The translations under genes and the position numbers were made by a program. A DNA stretch of 64,000 nt from Hymenobacter latericoloratus. GTDB taxonomy: Bacteria > Bacteroidota > Bacteroidia > Cytophagales > Hymenobacteraceae. Shown one piece after another: positions 51,224 to 60,174 of the stretch (the first letter of the stretch is position 1; each line of letters begins with the position of its first letter). Under the pieces are notes generated by a model. It did no database searches, was not told the origin of the DNA, and saw nothing but the letters and a program-made list of their open reading frames with translations. The stretch is taken from contig NZ_JACHNV010000006.1 in assembly GCF_014199535.1 (NCBI RefSeq), positions 124,001 to 188,000 of the forward strand, written 5' to 3'.

Positions 51224-51808
51224 TTACTTCAGAATAGCCGCTACCAGCTCGTCGCTCATGGGCTTCACCTTGGAGGGGTAAAACGCCACCACGTGGCCGG
51301 TTTCATCTATCAGGTACTTACAAAAATTCCAGGTGGGCGCGTCAGCTACGGCTCCGTTTTTCGTTTTGTCCGACAGAAATTTGTAAAGCGGAGCGGTGTC
51401 AGCCCCTTTCACCGAAATCTTGCTGAACAGCGGGAACGTCACGCCATAATTCTTCTCGCAGAAGGCCGCAATCTGGGCTTCGGTGCCCGGCTCCTGCCCC
51501 CCAAAGTTGTTGGCCGGGAAGCCCAGCACCACCACCTTGTCGCCGTGCTTTTTGTAAAGCTCCTCCAACTCCTTGTACTGCGGGGTGTAGCCGCACTCCG
51601 AAGCCGTATTCACAATGAGCAGCTTCTTGCCCTTGTACTGGCTCAGCTTCACGTCTTTACCGTCAATGCTTTTCACGGTGAAGTCGTACACGGTGCCAGT
51701 GGCAGCGGCAGCAGATTCGGTGGTCATGGGTACCGCGGGGTTTGAGTTGGAAGAGAAGGTAGCAAAGCCAGTGGCGGCCAGCGCACCCAACAGCAGCAGG
51801 GTTTTCAT
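51224..51808 (-). CDS. Exported glutathione peroxidase-family protein
   Basis: 194 residues with a signal peptide (about 1-20, LLLLGALAATGFATF) and a Ser/Ala/Thr linker, then a GPx fold: NTASECGYTPQY (peroxidatic Cys72), LGFPANNFGGQEPG (catalytic Gln) and WNFCKYLID (Trp/Asn). It is a Cys-type peroxidase, usually thioredoxin-dependent, reducing hydroperoxides. A signal peptide suggests a periplasmic location, though bacterial GPx proteins vary in this. Confidence 0.92.
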   Translation of the reverse strand: MKTLLLLGALAATGFATFSSNSNPAVPMTTESAAAATGTVYDFTVKSIDGKDVKLSQYKGKKLLIVNTASECGYTPQYKELEELYKKHGDKVVVLGFPANNFGGQEPGTEAQIAAFCEKNYGVTFPLFSKISVKGADTAPLYKFLSDKTKNGAVADAPTWNFCKYLIDETGHVVAFYPSKVKPMSDELVAAILK

Positions 51809-51944
51809 GGAAAATAAATTGAGGGGAAATCGTTAGTGAAACCGGCGGATCTACGCAATGTTCGGGCCAGTCGGGTTGGATAGGAAAGGTACAGCTACCA
51901 GGCAGGTTTGTGGCGCGGTAAAATCTGGCAATGCCAAAAATCTG

Positions 51945-51952
51945 TACATTTG
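51945..51952 (+). promoter_or_regulatory. -7 promoter box for the KAS III-like gene
   Basis: TACATTTG matches TAnnTTTG, 38 bases before ATG 51990. Confidence 0.5.
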
Positions 51953-51989
51953 ACTATTGGCGCGTCTTCATTCCGCGGCTTTTAAGCTC

Positions 51990-53081
51990 ATGCCTAAGGC
52001 GCTCTATTCGGTCATTACCGGAACTGGCAGCTACCTGCCTTCTCGCGTTGTTAAAAACGAAGAATTTACTAGCGCCGCTTTTTACGACGCTTCCGGTACG
52101 CAGCTTACCAAGCCCGGAGCCGAGATTGTGGAGCGCTTTGCCCAGATTACGGACATTCAGGAGCGGCGCTACGCCGCCGACGACCAGGTAACCTCCGACC
52201 TGGCTTTTCTGGCCGCCCAGGATGCGTTGACTTCCTGCGGTGCCGACCCCGAACAGCTCGACTATATTCTGGTAGCCCATAATTTTGGCGACGTGCGGGC
52301 CGACAACAAGCGCTCGGAGTTTGTGCCTACCCTGGCGGCCCGGGTCAAGCACAAGCTCGGCATCGAAAACCCGCACACCATTGCCTACGACCTGCCCTTT
52401 GGGTGCCCCGGCTGGCTGCAGGCCCTCATTCAGGCCGACTACTACCTGCGCTCCGGCGATGCCAGGCGCGTGCTAGTAATCGGGGCCGAGGTGCTCTCGC
52501 GCGTCTGCGACCCTCACGACCGGGACAGCATGCTCTACGCCGACGGGGCCGGGGCCGTGCTGCTGGAAGCCCGGGAGAGCGACGTACCAGTCGGCATTCT
52601 GGCCCACGCCACCCGCTCCGATACCGTACAGGCAGCACATCTGCTGCGCATGGGCGCGTCTTATAACCCGGCCTATGTAGGCGAGGAGCTTTTCCTGAAA
52701 ATGGAAGGTCGCAAGCTTTACGAGTACGCCCTGAAAACCGTGCCCCAGGCCATCAAAGATTGCCTGGACAAAGCCGGCGTGCCACTCCCGGACATGCACC
52801 GGCTGCTGCTGCACCAGGCCAACGGCAAAATGGACGACGCCATTCTCAAGCGCCTTTACAGCCTCTACGGCCAGAGTGAGATTCCGGAGCACGTGATGCC
52901 CATGACCATTTCCTGGCTGGGCAATTCCTCAGTAGCTACCCTCCCCACCCTTTTCGACCTGCTGCTGAAGGGCAAGCTGGAAGGCAAAACCATCGAGCCG
53001 AACCAAACCATCGTGTTTGCTTCCGTAGGAGCCGGCATGAACTGCAACGCCGTCATCTACCGGATGCCCGAGGCGAACTAG
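51990..53081 (+). CDS. 3-oxoacyl-ACP synthase III family protein (KAS III/FabH-like)
   Basis: 363 residues from ATG 51990 (MPKALYSVITGTGSYLP). Thiolase-fold condensing enzyme with the KAS III triad: Cys139 in FGCPGWLQ, His275 in LLLHQANGK and Asn312 in WLGNSSVATLPTLF. It joins an acyl-CoA with malonyl-ACP. It is longer and more diverged than housekeeping FabH; no other fab gene is adjacent, so it may serve a side pathway, such as branched or specialised lipids. The upstream frame from 51957 overlaps the promoter region and is rejected. Confidence 0.9.
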   Translation: MPKALYSVITGTGSYLPSRVVKNEEFTSAAFYDASGTQLTKPGAEIVERFAQITDIQERRYAADDQVTSDLAFLAAQDALTSCGADPEQLDYILVAHNFGDVRADNKRSEFVPTLAARVKHKLGIENPHTIAYDLPFGCPGWLQALIQADYYLRSGDARRVLVIGAEVLSRVCDPHDRDSMLYADGAGAVLLEARESDVPVGILAHATRSDTVQAAHLLRMGASYNPAYVGEELFLKMEGRKLYEYALKTVPQAIKDCLDKAGVPLPDMHRLLLHQANGKMDDAILKRLYSLYGQSEIPEHVMPMTISWLGNSSVATLPTLFDLLLKGKLEGKTIEPNQTIVFASVGAGMNCNAVIYRMPEAN

Positions 53082-53097
53082 TGAGATGGTGAACTGG

Positions 53098-53378
53098 TGA
53101 GTTGGTGAAGTTGTGCTGTCATGGCGAAGAGGCACGACGAAGCCATCCGTCCTCACCAACTCCCTACCCCCCTGACATGTGACAAGCCGTGCCCTGTTGT
53201 CATGGCGAGCAGCGCGACGCCATCCGTCCTGACCCGCGTGCTACCCCCTGAAACGTGACAAACCCTTGACAACTGTGCGAGCGTCAAGGGCTGGTCTGTT
53301 TATCAGGTTTGTCACGGAGGAGAGGAAGGATGGCTTCGGTACCCTCGCCATGACACGCTTCACAACTTCACCAACTCA
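53098..53378. repeat. Composite palindromic element, copy 2, nested in a second inverted repeat
   Basis: Inner element 53115-53357 repeats the design of 27331-27577: two direct units starting TGTCATGGCGA 81 bases apart (53117, 53198), then an inverted arm ending CTCGCCATGACA. It is enclosed by an 18-base perfect inverted repeat (TGAGTTGGTGAAGTTGTG at 53098-53115 and its inverse at 53361-53378). Confidence 0.88.
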
Positions 53379-53390
53379 CTATTTCCCCGC

Positions 53391-53972
53391 CTACGTAGTG
53401 CGGGGCGTCAGCCACTTTTCGAGGGCTACGGGCTGGTAGGCCAGCATTTCTTCGATCAGGCCGTTGGGGTCGGGGTTGCTCAGGAGCTGGTTGCGGTTTT
53501 CGCGGCGCAGCAGGCCTTCATCCGCCATGTGGTCGAGGGCGCGAAGCAGGTGGTCGTAGAAGCCGGCCACGTTGAGCAGGGCCACGGGCTTCTTATGCAG
53601 ACCCAGCTGCCCCCAGGTCAGCACCTCAAATAGTTCTTCCAGGGTTCCGAAGCCGCCGGGCATGGCCACGAAGCCTTCGGCCAGATCGGCCATGAGCAGC
53701 TTCCGCTCGTGCATGCTCTTGACGATGTGCAGCTCCGTCACGCCGCGGTGCTCTACTTCCTTGGCCACCAGAAAATCGGGGATTACGCCGATAACCTGAC
53801 CACCGTGGGCCAGCACGCTGTCGGCTACGGCGCCCATCAGGCCTACCCGGCCCCCGCCGTACACCAGCGTCATGCCACGCTCGGCCAGCACCCGGCCCAT
53901 TTCCTGGGCTTGTTGGGTGTACAATTCGTTGGTGCCACTGCTGGCACCGCAATACACGGCTACGCTTTTCAT
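53391..53972 (-). CDS. LOG-family protein (TIGR00730, cytokinin riboside phosphoribohydrolase-like)
   Basis: 193 residues. Rossmann-type fold with GGGRVGLMGAVADSVLAHGG and the active-site motif MPGGFGTLEELFEVLTWGQLG (PGGxGTxxE). LOG enzymes release a free base from nucleoside 5'-monophosphates; in bacteria the substrate is often AMP or a pyrimidine nucleotide. Length is normal. Flanked by repeats on both sides (53098-53378 and 53981-54135). Confidence 0.92.
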   Translation of the reverse strand: MKSVAVYCGASSGTNELYTQQAQEMGRVLAERGMTLVYGGGRVGLMGAVADSVLAHGGQVIGVIPDFLVAKEVEHRGVTELHIVKSMHERKLLMADLAEGFVAMPGGFGTLEELFEVLTWGQLGLHKKPVALLNVAGFYDHLLRALDHMADEGLLRRENRNQLLSNPDPNGLIEEMLAYQPVALEKWLTPRTT

Positions 53973-53980
53973 TCTGAAAG

Positions 53981-54135
53981 GTCATTGCGAGCAGAGCGAA
54001 GCAATCCTTCCCTTCTGGCTCTAAACTTACTGTAAGCAATAAGCCCCTGACTGGCGAACCGCATCAAGGGCTTATCAGGAATATAAGGCTTGCCACTGCC
54101 GAGAGGAAGGATTGCTTCGCTCTGCTCGCAATGAC
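53981..54135. repeat. Palindromic repeat (GTCATTGCGAGCAGAGCGAA family)
   Basis: Perfect 31-base arms 53981-54011 and 54105-54135 with a 93-base loop, between the LOG gene and argS. Confidence 0.9.
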
Positions 54136-54144
54136 GAAGAAAAA

Positions 54145-55938
54145 TCACATCCGCTCAGGCACCTGAATGCCGAGCAGGTTCATGCTGGTTTTGATGGCCT
54201 GGGCCGTTTGGGCCGACAACGCCACGCGGAAGGCTTTCTTGGCCGCATCAGGCTCAATGAAGATGGGCACTTCGGTGTAGAAACGGTTGTAGGCTTTGGC
54301 CACATCGTAGGCATACTGCGCCACCACGGCCGGCGACTGGGTACGGGCGGCTTCGGCCACTACGGCGGGGTAGCGGCCCAGTTCCTGAATCATTTCCCGC
54401 TCGGTGGCATGAATTTCGGTAAGGCCGGTCAGGCTGGTATCGGCAGCTACGCCTTGCTCAGCGGCTTTGCGCAGAATGCTGCTGATGCGGGCGTGCGAGT
54501 ATTGGATGAAGGGCCCCGTGTGGCCTTCCAGGCTCACGGACTCTTCGGGGTTGAAGAGCATGCGCTTCTTGGGGTCCACTTTCAGCAGGTAGTACTTGAG
54601 GGCGCCCAGGCCTAGCATGTGGTAGAGTTCGGCAGCTTGCTCCTCGGTCAGGCCTTCGGTTTTGCCTTTTTCGAGAGTAGCGGCTTTGGCGGCTTCCACC
54701 ACTTCGCGCACCAGCTCGTCGGCATCCACTACGGTGCCTTCGCGGCTTTTCATCTTGCCGGAGGGCAGGTCCACCATGCCGTAGCTGAGGTGGTAGATGG
54801 CCTCGGCGTAGGGCTTGCCCAGCTTTTGCAGCACGGCGCGTAGCACCTGCATGTGGTAGTTCTGCTCGTCGGCAATAACGTACACCGAGAGGTCGTAGTT
54901 GAAATCCTGAAACTTCAGCTCAGCCGTGCCTAAGTCCTGGGTAATGTACACGCTGGTGCCGTCGGCGCGGAGCAGGAGCTTCTCGTCGAGGCCCTCGGCC
55001 TGTAGGTCCACCCACACCGAGCCGTCGTCCTTGCGGAAGAATACGCCTTTCTGCAGGCCTTCCTCTACCCGCTCCTTGCCCAGCAGGTAGGTACCCGACT
55101 CGTAGTAATACTTGTCGAAATCAACCCCGATGGTCTGGTAGGTTTCGTTGAAGCCTTCGTACACCCAGCCGTTCATCTGCTTCCAGAGGCTTACCACTTC
55201 CTCGTCGCCGGCTTCCCAAGCCCGGAGCATGTCCTGGGCCTGGAGCATCATGGGCGCCTGGCGCTTGGCTACGTCGGGCAATACGCCCTCAGCCTCCAGC
55301 TGCTTTACCTGCTCGCGGTAGTGCTTCTCGAACAGCACGTAGTACTTGCCCGCCAGATGGTCGCCTTTGATGCCGGCGCTCTGCGGGGTTTCGCCGTTGC
55401 CGTACTGCTGGTAGGCCAGCATCGACTTGCAGATGTGGATGCCCCGGTCGTTGACGAGGTTCACCTTATTTACGGTAGCGCCGGTAGCCTTCAGAATCTC
55501 GGCTACTGAATAGCCCAGGAAGTTGTTGCGCAGGTGGCCCAGGTGCAGGGGCTTGTTGGTGTTGGGCGAGGAATACTCCACCACCACGCGCTGGGGGCCG
55601 CCGGTTTCTACGGGCGTGCCGGCCGGCTGCTGGCGCAGCTGCTGAAACACGTCCAGCCAGGCGGTGTCGGCAATTTCCAGGTTCAGGAAGCCTTTCACCA
55701 CGTTGTAGCCGGTTACCAAAGGCTCGTTCGCCACCAGCCAGTCGCCGATGCCTTGCCCGATTTGCTCGGGGCCTTTGCCCAGCTGCTTGGTAAAGGGAAA
55801 CGTGACGAGGGTAAACGAGCCGGCAAACTCCTTGCGCGTAGGCTGCAACGTGAGTTGGGGCGACGCTACCTCGGCGCCGAATACGTTCTGGATGGCAGCC
55901 CCGAGGGCCGCTTTGAGGGTTTGTTCGAGTAGTAGCAC
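54145..55938 (-). CDS. argS: Arginine--tRNA ligase
   Basis: 597 residues from GTG 55938 (VLLLEQTLKAALG); this start gives the usual N-terminus of Bacteroidota ArgRS, while the longer open frame to 56076 begins with an unnatural Arg/Ser-rich stretch. The HIGH motif is SSPNTNKPLHLGHLRNN (about 120-136) and the KMSK-like loop is KSREGTVVDADELV. The C-terminal DALR anticodon domain is present (HARISSILRKA ... VAKAYNRFY). It charges tRNA-Arg. A perfect palindrome ends 9 bases beyond the stop. Confidence 0.96.
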   Translation of the reverse strand: MLLLEQTLKAALGAAIQNVFGAEVASPQLTLQPTRKEFAGSFTLVTFPFTKQLGKGPEQIGQGIGDWLVANEPLVTGYNVVKGFLNLEIADTAWLDVFQQLRQQPAGTPVETGGPQRVVVEYSSPNTNKPLHLGHLRNNFLGYSVAEILKATGATVNKVNLVNDRGIHICKSMLAYQQYGNGETPQSAGIKGDHLAGKYYVLFEKHYREQVKQLEAEGVLPDVAKRQAPMMLQAQDMLRAWEAGDEEVVSLWKQMNGWVYEGFNETYQTIGVDFDKYYYESGTYLLGKERVEEGLQKGVFFRKDDGSVWVDLQAEGLDEKLLLRADGTSVYITQDLGTAELKFQDFNYDLSVYVIADEQNYHMQVLRAVLQKLGKPYAEAIYHLSYGMVDLPSGKMKSREGTVVDADELVREVVEAAKAATLEKGKTEGLTEEQAAELYHMLGLGALKYYLLKVDPKKRMLFNPEESVSLEGHTGPFIQYSHARISSILRKAAEQGVAADTSLTGLTEIHATEREMIQELGRYPAVVAEAARTQSPAVVAQYAYDVAKAYNRFYTEVPIFIEPDAAKKAFRVALSAQTAQAIKTSMNLLGIQVPERM

Positions 55939-56399
55939 AGAAAGCGAAACGCTTGAATGAAAGCCCCAAACGAAGCTTTCGGAAGATGAAGAATGGGAGG
56001 CGAAACCACGAATGCCGCGTAAACTGCGGGCCCGGCCACGGAGCCGGCGCGCGGTTACCCGGCGTCTGGCCCCCAACCCGGCCCCAGCTTACGCTAGAGT
56101 CGTCGCGGAATTCGTACCCAAAGAATCGGCTTCATAAGGAATGGACGTGGCTGCCGCGTGGGCTGCCGCTGGTACAAAGGTAGAAAGCCCGGTCGGATGC
56201 CATCTGAAAAAAATGCGGCGGCGGTTACGGGTGTCACCAGCGCACCGGCTCAGGGCGCTTCCCTCTCCTACCCCTCTGCAGTGTGCAAACCCTTGCCGGT
56301 CATCCATTATCCTTCATCCAAAATCCCTACCCCCTCCTACCCAACCAAACCCCACTGGCCTGCGTGTATGTGCTGCACCCCGTATCTTGCGCCCTACGC
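55939..56399. other. 461-bp divergent intergenic region (argS / terC)
   Basis: No gene is supported. It holds the upstream regions of two divergent genes. On the minus strand a TACCTTTG box lies at 56175-56182, implying an argS leader of about 230 bases. No tRNA-like fold or recognised riboswitch could be made out by eye. The plus-strand half (about 56260-56390) is pyrimidine-rich (CTACCCCCTCCTACCC), probably featureless leader. Confidence 0.5.
56175..56182 (-). promoter_or_regulatory. -7 promoter box for argS
   Basis: TACCTTTG on the minus strand matches TAnnTTTG; it lies about 240 bases upstream of the GTG start. Confidence 0.4.
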
Positions 56400-57164
56400 A
56401 TGAACGTTCATCTCCAGCAAATCCTCGACAACCCGCTGGCCGCTCTGGCCATTGTGGGCAACCTCATTATTATTGAAAGCCTGCTCTCCGTGGATAACGC
56501 GGCGGTGCTGGCGACTATGGTTTCCGACCTGCCGAAAGAGCAGCGCCACAAGGCCCTGCGCTACGGCATCATCGGGGCCTACGTGTTTCGGGGGCTGTGC
56601 CTGCTGTTCGCGTCCTACCTGATTCAGTTTTGGTACCTGAAGCCCCTGGGCGGCCTTTACCTCTTGTACTTGGCCTATAGTCAGTTTGCCAGCAAAAACC
56701 GCTCGGAGGAAGAGGACGTGGACAAGGAGCAGAGCTGGTTTTACCGCCACACCCTGGGCCTGATTGGCCCCTTCTGGGCCACCGTGGCCCTGATTGAGCT
56801 CATGGACCTGGCTTTCTCCATCGACAACGTGTTTGCCGTGGTAGCCTTCACCGACAACCTGATTCTGGTGTGTATCGGGGTGTTCATCGGGATTCTGGCC
56901 ATGCGGCTGGTAGCCCAGGCCTTCGTGCTGCTCATGGGCAAGTACCCCTTCCTGGAAACGGCGGCCTTCGTGGTCATTGGTATTCTGGGCCTGAAGCTGC
57001 TGCTCTCCTTGTTCGAGCACTACCTGCCCCAGCATCCGTTCAGCCACTTCCTAGCCAGCGAAACCGCCGACGTGGGCCTGACCATTCTCACGGTAGCCGT
57101 GTTTGCCGTGCCCCTGCTCACGTCCTGGCTGTTCGGGGTGCCGTACCGCCAGGGCAGGGGGTAG
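56400..57164 (+). CDS. TerC family integral membrane protein
   Basis: 254 residues from ATG 56400 (MNVHLQQILDNPLAAL), about seven membrane helices. Both TerC metal-site motifs are present: ESLLSVDNAAVLATMV (about 22-37) and MDLAFSIDNVFAVVAF. TerC proteins are implicated in Mn2+ export and in loading metals on exported enzymes, and were first tied to tellurite resistance. A second TerC gene begins at 63914. Confidence 0.9.
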   Translation: MNVHLQQILDNPLAALAIVGNLIIIESLLSVDNAAVLATMVSDLPKEQRHKALRYGIIGAYVFRGLCLLFASYLIQFWYLKPLGGLYLLYLAYSQFASKNRSEEEDVDKEQSWFYRHTLGLIGPFWATVALIELMDLAFSIDNVFAVVAFTDNLILVCIGVFIGILAMRLVAQAFVLLMGKYPFLETAAFVVIGILGLKLLLSLFEHYLPQHPFSHFLASETADVGLTILTVAVFAVPLLTSWLFGVPYRQGRG

Positions 57165-57184
57165 GCCTACCCCCCGCAAAAGCT

Positions 57185-57220
57185 AAAAGCCCTACCCCGC
57201 CGGAGCGAGGTAGGGCTTTT
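57185..57220. terminator. Bidirectional terminator
   Basis: 12-base perfect arms AAAAGCCCTACC and GGTAGGGCTTTT around a 12-base loop between convergent terC and ureohydrolase genes. Confidence 0.85.
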
Positions 57221-57236
57221 GATGTAGTGGAGCAGG

Positions 57237-57287
57237 CCGTTCCGCTCCGGTCGGGCGGGCGGAGCCCGTCGGACCGGAGCGGAACGG
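57237..57287. repeat. GC-rich palindrome
   Basis: 16-base perfect arms (57237-57252 CCGTTCCGCTCCGGTC and 57272-57287) with a 19-base loop that itself folds (GGGC...GCCC). It ends 4 bases from the ureohydrolase stop and may act as its terminator. Confidence 0.75.
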
Positions 57288-57290
57288 GGG

Positions 57291-58265
57291 TTACCGGCTT
57301 ACTACCTCTTCCATGCGCAGGCGGTTCTGGATGGCGTCGGTGGCGGCTTCCAGAATATCGAAGGCGTTGGTAGCCATGGTGTTCATATTGTCGAGGGTGG
57401 GGTTGATTTCTACCATCTCGAAGCAGACCACCCGCTCATTATCCAGCAGGGCGCGGCACAGGCTGATGGCTTCTTCCACGTTCAGGCCCTCCTCCACGGG
57501 CGTGCCGGTGCCCTTGCTGAAGCGCGAATCCAGCGAGTCCACGTCAAACGAAATGTACACCATGTCGCAGAAGCGCAGCCGCTCGTAAATCTCGCGGGCC
57601 ACCTGGCGGGTGCCCTTGGCTTTCACCTCATCCAGCTTGTAGTTTTTGATACCGAGGCGGTCGATAATGGCATCTTCCTCGTGCTCGGTGTCGCGCACCA
57701 CCACGTACACCAGATGCTCGCCGGTTACTTTGGCGCCGGGCTCGCCCAGGTTCTTCAGCTTCTGCCAGAAGAATTCGGTTTCGGGCTCTACGTGGTTGCG
57801 CTGGCACTCACGGTTATCGTCGCCGAGGCTGATGGCCAGCGGCATGCCGTGCATATTGCCCGAGGGGGTAGTGTAAGGCGAGTGAATATCGGCGTGGGCA
57901 TCAACCCATACCACGCCCAGCGTTTTGTGGGGGTAGGTAGCCTTAATGCCGGCAATGGTGCCGGCGGCGTTGCTGTGGTCGCCGGCCAGTACCAGCGGGA
58001 ATTCCCCAAAGCGCAGGGTTTGTTCTACGGCACCGGCAATGCCCTTCAGCACCGTATAAACGGAATCGATGTGCTTGGCCTTCGGGAAATGATTCCGGTC
58101 GAAGAGCACTTGGTTCTGGTCCGGCACGCTGACCGAGTTGAACCGGCGGAAGTAATCGGACCCTTTGTTGAGGCAGGCCACCCGCAGGGCATCTACGCCC
58201 AGGCTGGCCCCGCGGGTTCCGGCCCCTAGTTCGGAGCGGACTTCCAGAAGCTTAATTCGTCGCAT
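57291..58265 (-). CDS. Ureohydrolase (arginase/agmatinase family)
   Basis: 324 residues. Binuclear manganese site of the arginase fold: GDHSNAAGTIAG (about 94-105), WVDAHADIHSP (about 120-130) and SFDVDSLDSRF (about 237-247), plus a late Glu in FEMVEINP. Members split arginine into ornithine and urea, or agmatine into putrescine and urea. Because an arginine decarboxylase gene starts head to head with it 340 bases away, agmatinase activity would complete a putrescine pathway, but the N-terminal LGAGTRGASLGVDAL looks arginase-like. I leave the substrate open. Confidence 0.88.
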   Translation of the reverse strand: MRRIKLLEVRSELGAGTRGASLGVDALRVACLNKGSDYFRRFNSVSVPDQNQVLFDRNHFPKAKHIDSVYTVLKGIAGAVEQTLRFGEFPLVLAGDHSNAAGTIAGIKATYPHKTLGVVWVDAHADIHSPYTTPSGNMHGMPLAISLGDDNRECQRNHVEPETEFFWQKLKNLGEPGAKVTGEHLVYVVVRDTEHEEDAIIDRLGIKNYKLDEVKAKGTRQVAREIYERLRFCDMVYISFDVDSLDSRFSKGTGTPVEEGLNVEEAISLCRALLDNERVVCFEMVEINPTLDNMNTMATNAFDILEAATDAIQNRLRMEEVVSR

Positions 58266-58401
58266 ATTACATTGGCAGAAAATGGGTTAGGTGGTTTTAA
58301 TGCTTGCCGATTACCAGGGGTGGGGCCGGGTTAGGCTTGACGCGCGCGGACCTTCCGGCGCAACCAACGAACAAAGCACAACCAAAACCCCCGCGAGGGG
58401 G

Positions 58402-58409
58402 TATCTTTG
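58402..58409 (+). promoter_or_regulatory. -7 promoter box for arginine decarboxylase (long leader)
   Basis: TATCTTTG, exact consensus. The transcript would start near 58416, leaving a leader of about 190 bases in the 342-base intergenic region 58266-58607. I can find no other gene in that region. Confidence 0.5.
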
Positions 58410-58607
58410 CGGGTCCTAAGTTCGGAAAAAGCTTCGCGTTACGAAATAGGGAAGCTGAGCTGTTTCCGTCTATCAGTCCGCGTAGCCCGCAGGACATTCT
58501 CTGGTTTCAACGCCTCCGGGCGCTAAAAAACTCACTTGTAGCAAGCCCTTGGTGCTCCTCTGCCCGCCAGGCCTCCCCTTCACTGTTCATTTCCAGAAAC
58601 TCCTTTA

Positions 58608-60011
58608 ATGGATACCTACCACTCCCTGATTTCCCAGACGTTCGACTTCCCGACCGACGAATTCCGCGTTGAAGACAACGAGCTGCGCTTCCATGATATC
58701 GACCTGATGGCGCTGGTAGAAAAGCACGGCACCCCGCTGCGCCTGACCTACCTCCCCAAAATTTCCTCTCAGATTCAGCGGGCCAAAGAGTGGTTCCGGG
58801 TGGGCATTGAGCAAACGGGCTACCAGGGCAAATACTCCTACGCCTACTGCACCAAGGCCTCGCACTTCAGCTTTGTGGTAGAAGAAGCCCTGAAAAACGG
58901 GGTGCACATTGAAACCTCCAGCTGGTTTGACACCAACATCATTCGGGCCATGCACGCCAAAGGCAAGGTCCGGAAGGATACGTACATCATCTGCAACGGC
59001 TTCAAAACCGAGGAGTACAAGTACGAAATCACGCGCCTCATCAACGACGGTTTCGTGAACTGCATGCCCATTCTCGACTCGCCGAACGAGGTGGACTACT
59101 ACCACGACAACGTGCGCGAGAAGTGCAACGTGGGCATGCGCCTGGCCTCCGACGAGGAGCCGCGCTTCCAGTTTTACACCTCGCGCCTGGGCATCCGCTA
59201 CGCCGACGCCATCCCCCTGTATCAGCAGAAAATCAAGGACGACCCGCGCTTTGAGCTGACCATGCTGCACTACTTCATCAACACGGGCATCAAGGACACT
59301 TCCTACTACTGGTCGGAGCTGAGCCGCTTCGTGCACAAGTACTGCGAGCTGCGGAAAGTGTGCCCCACCCTCACGACTATCGACATCGGGGGCGGCCTGC
59401 CCATCCAGACCAGCATTCAGAAGGAGTACGACTACCCCTACATGATTGCCGAAGTGCTGCGTACCATCAAGCGCATCTGCGAAGAGGAAAACGTGCCCGA
59501 GCCGGACATTTTCACCGAGTTCGGCATCTTCACCGTGGGCGAGTCGGGGGCTACCATCTACAGCATTCTGGACGAGAAGCTGCAGAACGACAAGGAGCTG
59601 TGGTACATGATTGACGGCTCGTTTATCACGAACCTGCCCGACACCTGGGCCCTGAACCAGCGCTTTATCATGCTGGCCCTCAACGGCTGGAACCGCTCGT
59701 ACAAGAAAATTCAGCTGGGCGGCCTCACCTGCGACTCCCAGGACTACTACAACGCCGAGAAGCACATTTACCAGGTGTTCCTGCCGGAGCGCAAGCCCGC
59801 CACCGATACCGAGCCGCTGTACGTGGGTTTCTTCCACACCGGCGCCTATCAGGAAAGCCTTTCGGGCTATGGCGGCGTGAAGCACTGCCTGATTCCGGCC
59901 CCAAAAATGGTGATTCTGGACCGGGCCGAAGATGGCACCCTCACCGACCGGGTGTTTGCCGAAGAGCAGACGGCTGATTCGATGATGCGCATTCTGGGCT
60001 ACCAGCAGTAA
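58608..60011 (+). CDS. Arginine decarboxylase (PLP fold III type)
   Basis: 467 residues. PLP-binding Lys83 in YAYCTKASHFSF, phosphate-binding glycine loop IDIGGGLPIQ (about 262-271), and a C-terminal barrel with LGGLTCDSQDYY and YVGFFHTGAYQESLSGYGG, the decarboxylase signature for active-site Cys/Asp and Tyr. It matches the Bacteroidota arginine decarboxylases related to SpeA, which turn arginine into agmatine, the first step to putrescine and spermidine. It is shorter than E. coli SpeA. Head to head with the ureohydrolase gene; ended by a strong terminator. Confidence 0.9.
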   Translation: MDTYHSLISQTFDFPTDEFRVEDNELRFHDIDLMALVEKHGTPLRLTYLPKISSQIQRAKEWFRVGIEQTGYQGKYSYAYCTKASHFSFVVEEALKNGVHIETSSWFDTNIIRAMHAKGKVRKDTYIICNGFKTEEYKYEITRLINDGFVNCMPILDSPNEVDYYHDNVREKCNVGMRLASDEEPRFQFYTSRLGIRYADAIPLYQQKIKDDPRFELTMLHYFINTGIKDTSYYWSELSRFVHKYCELRKVCPTLTTIDIGGGLPIQTSIQKEYDYPYMIAEVLRTIKRICEEENVPEPDIFTEFGIFTVGESGATIYSILDEKLQNDKELWYMIDGSFITNLPDTWALNQRFIMLALNGWNRSYKKIQLGGLTCDSQDYYNAEKHIYQVFLPERKPATDTEPLYVGFFHTGAYQESLSGYGGVKHCLIPAPKMVILDRAEDGTLTDRVFAEEQTADSMMRILGYQQ

Positions 60012-60017
60012 TCCGTG

Positions 60018-60052
60018 GCGGGAGCCTTCTTACCGGGGCTCCCGCTTTTTTT
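60018..60052 (+). terminator. Terminator of the arginine decarboxylase gene
   Basis: GCGGGAGC (60018-60025) pairs with GCTCCCGC (60038-60045) followed by seven T. Confidence 0.9.
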
Positions 60053-60095
60053 ATCGGTGCCGGAACGCTGCCGGCCGAACAAAGGGGGTGGTTGG

Positions 60096-60126
60096 TTGCA
60101 CACGGCGGCGGGTTCACTTACCTTTA
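60096..60126 (+). promoter_or_regulatory. Full -33/-7 promoter of the first CPAYS lipoprotein
   Basis: TTG at 60096-60098, 20-base spacer, TACCTTTA at 60119-60126 (one mismatch from TAnnTTTG). This is the best-spaced promoter in the window. Confidence 0.5.
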
Positions 60127-60174
60127 CTACCTGACATGTACACGCGGGCAATGCCCACTATATCTTCTTCTCTC

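Noticed and set aside
55939..56399. tRNA or T-box-like leader before argS
   Set aside because: No cloverleaf, acceptor stem or T-loop (GGTTCGAATCC-like) could be found on either strand.
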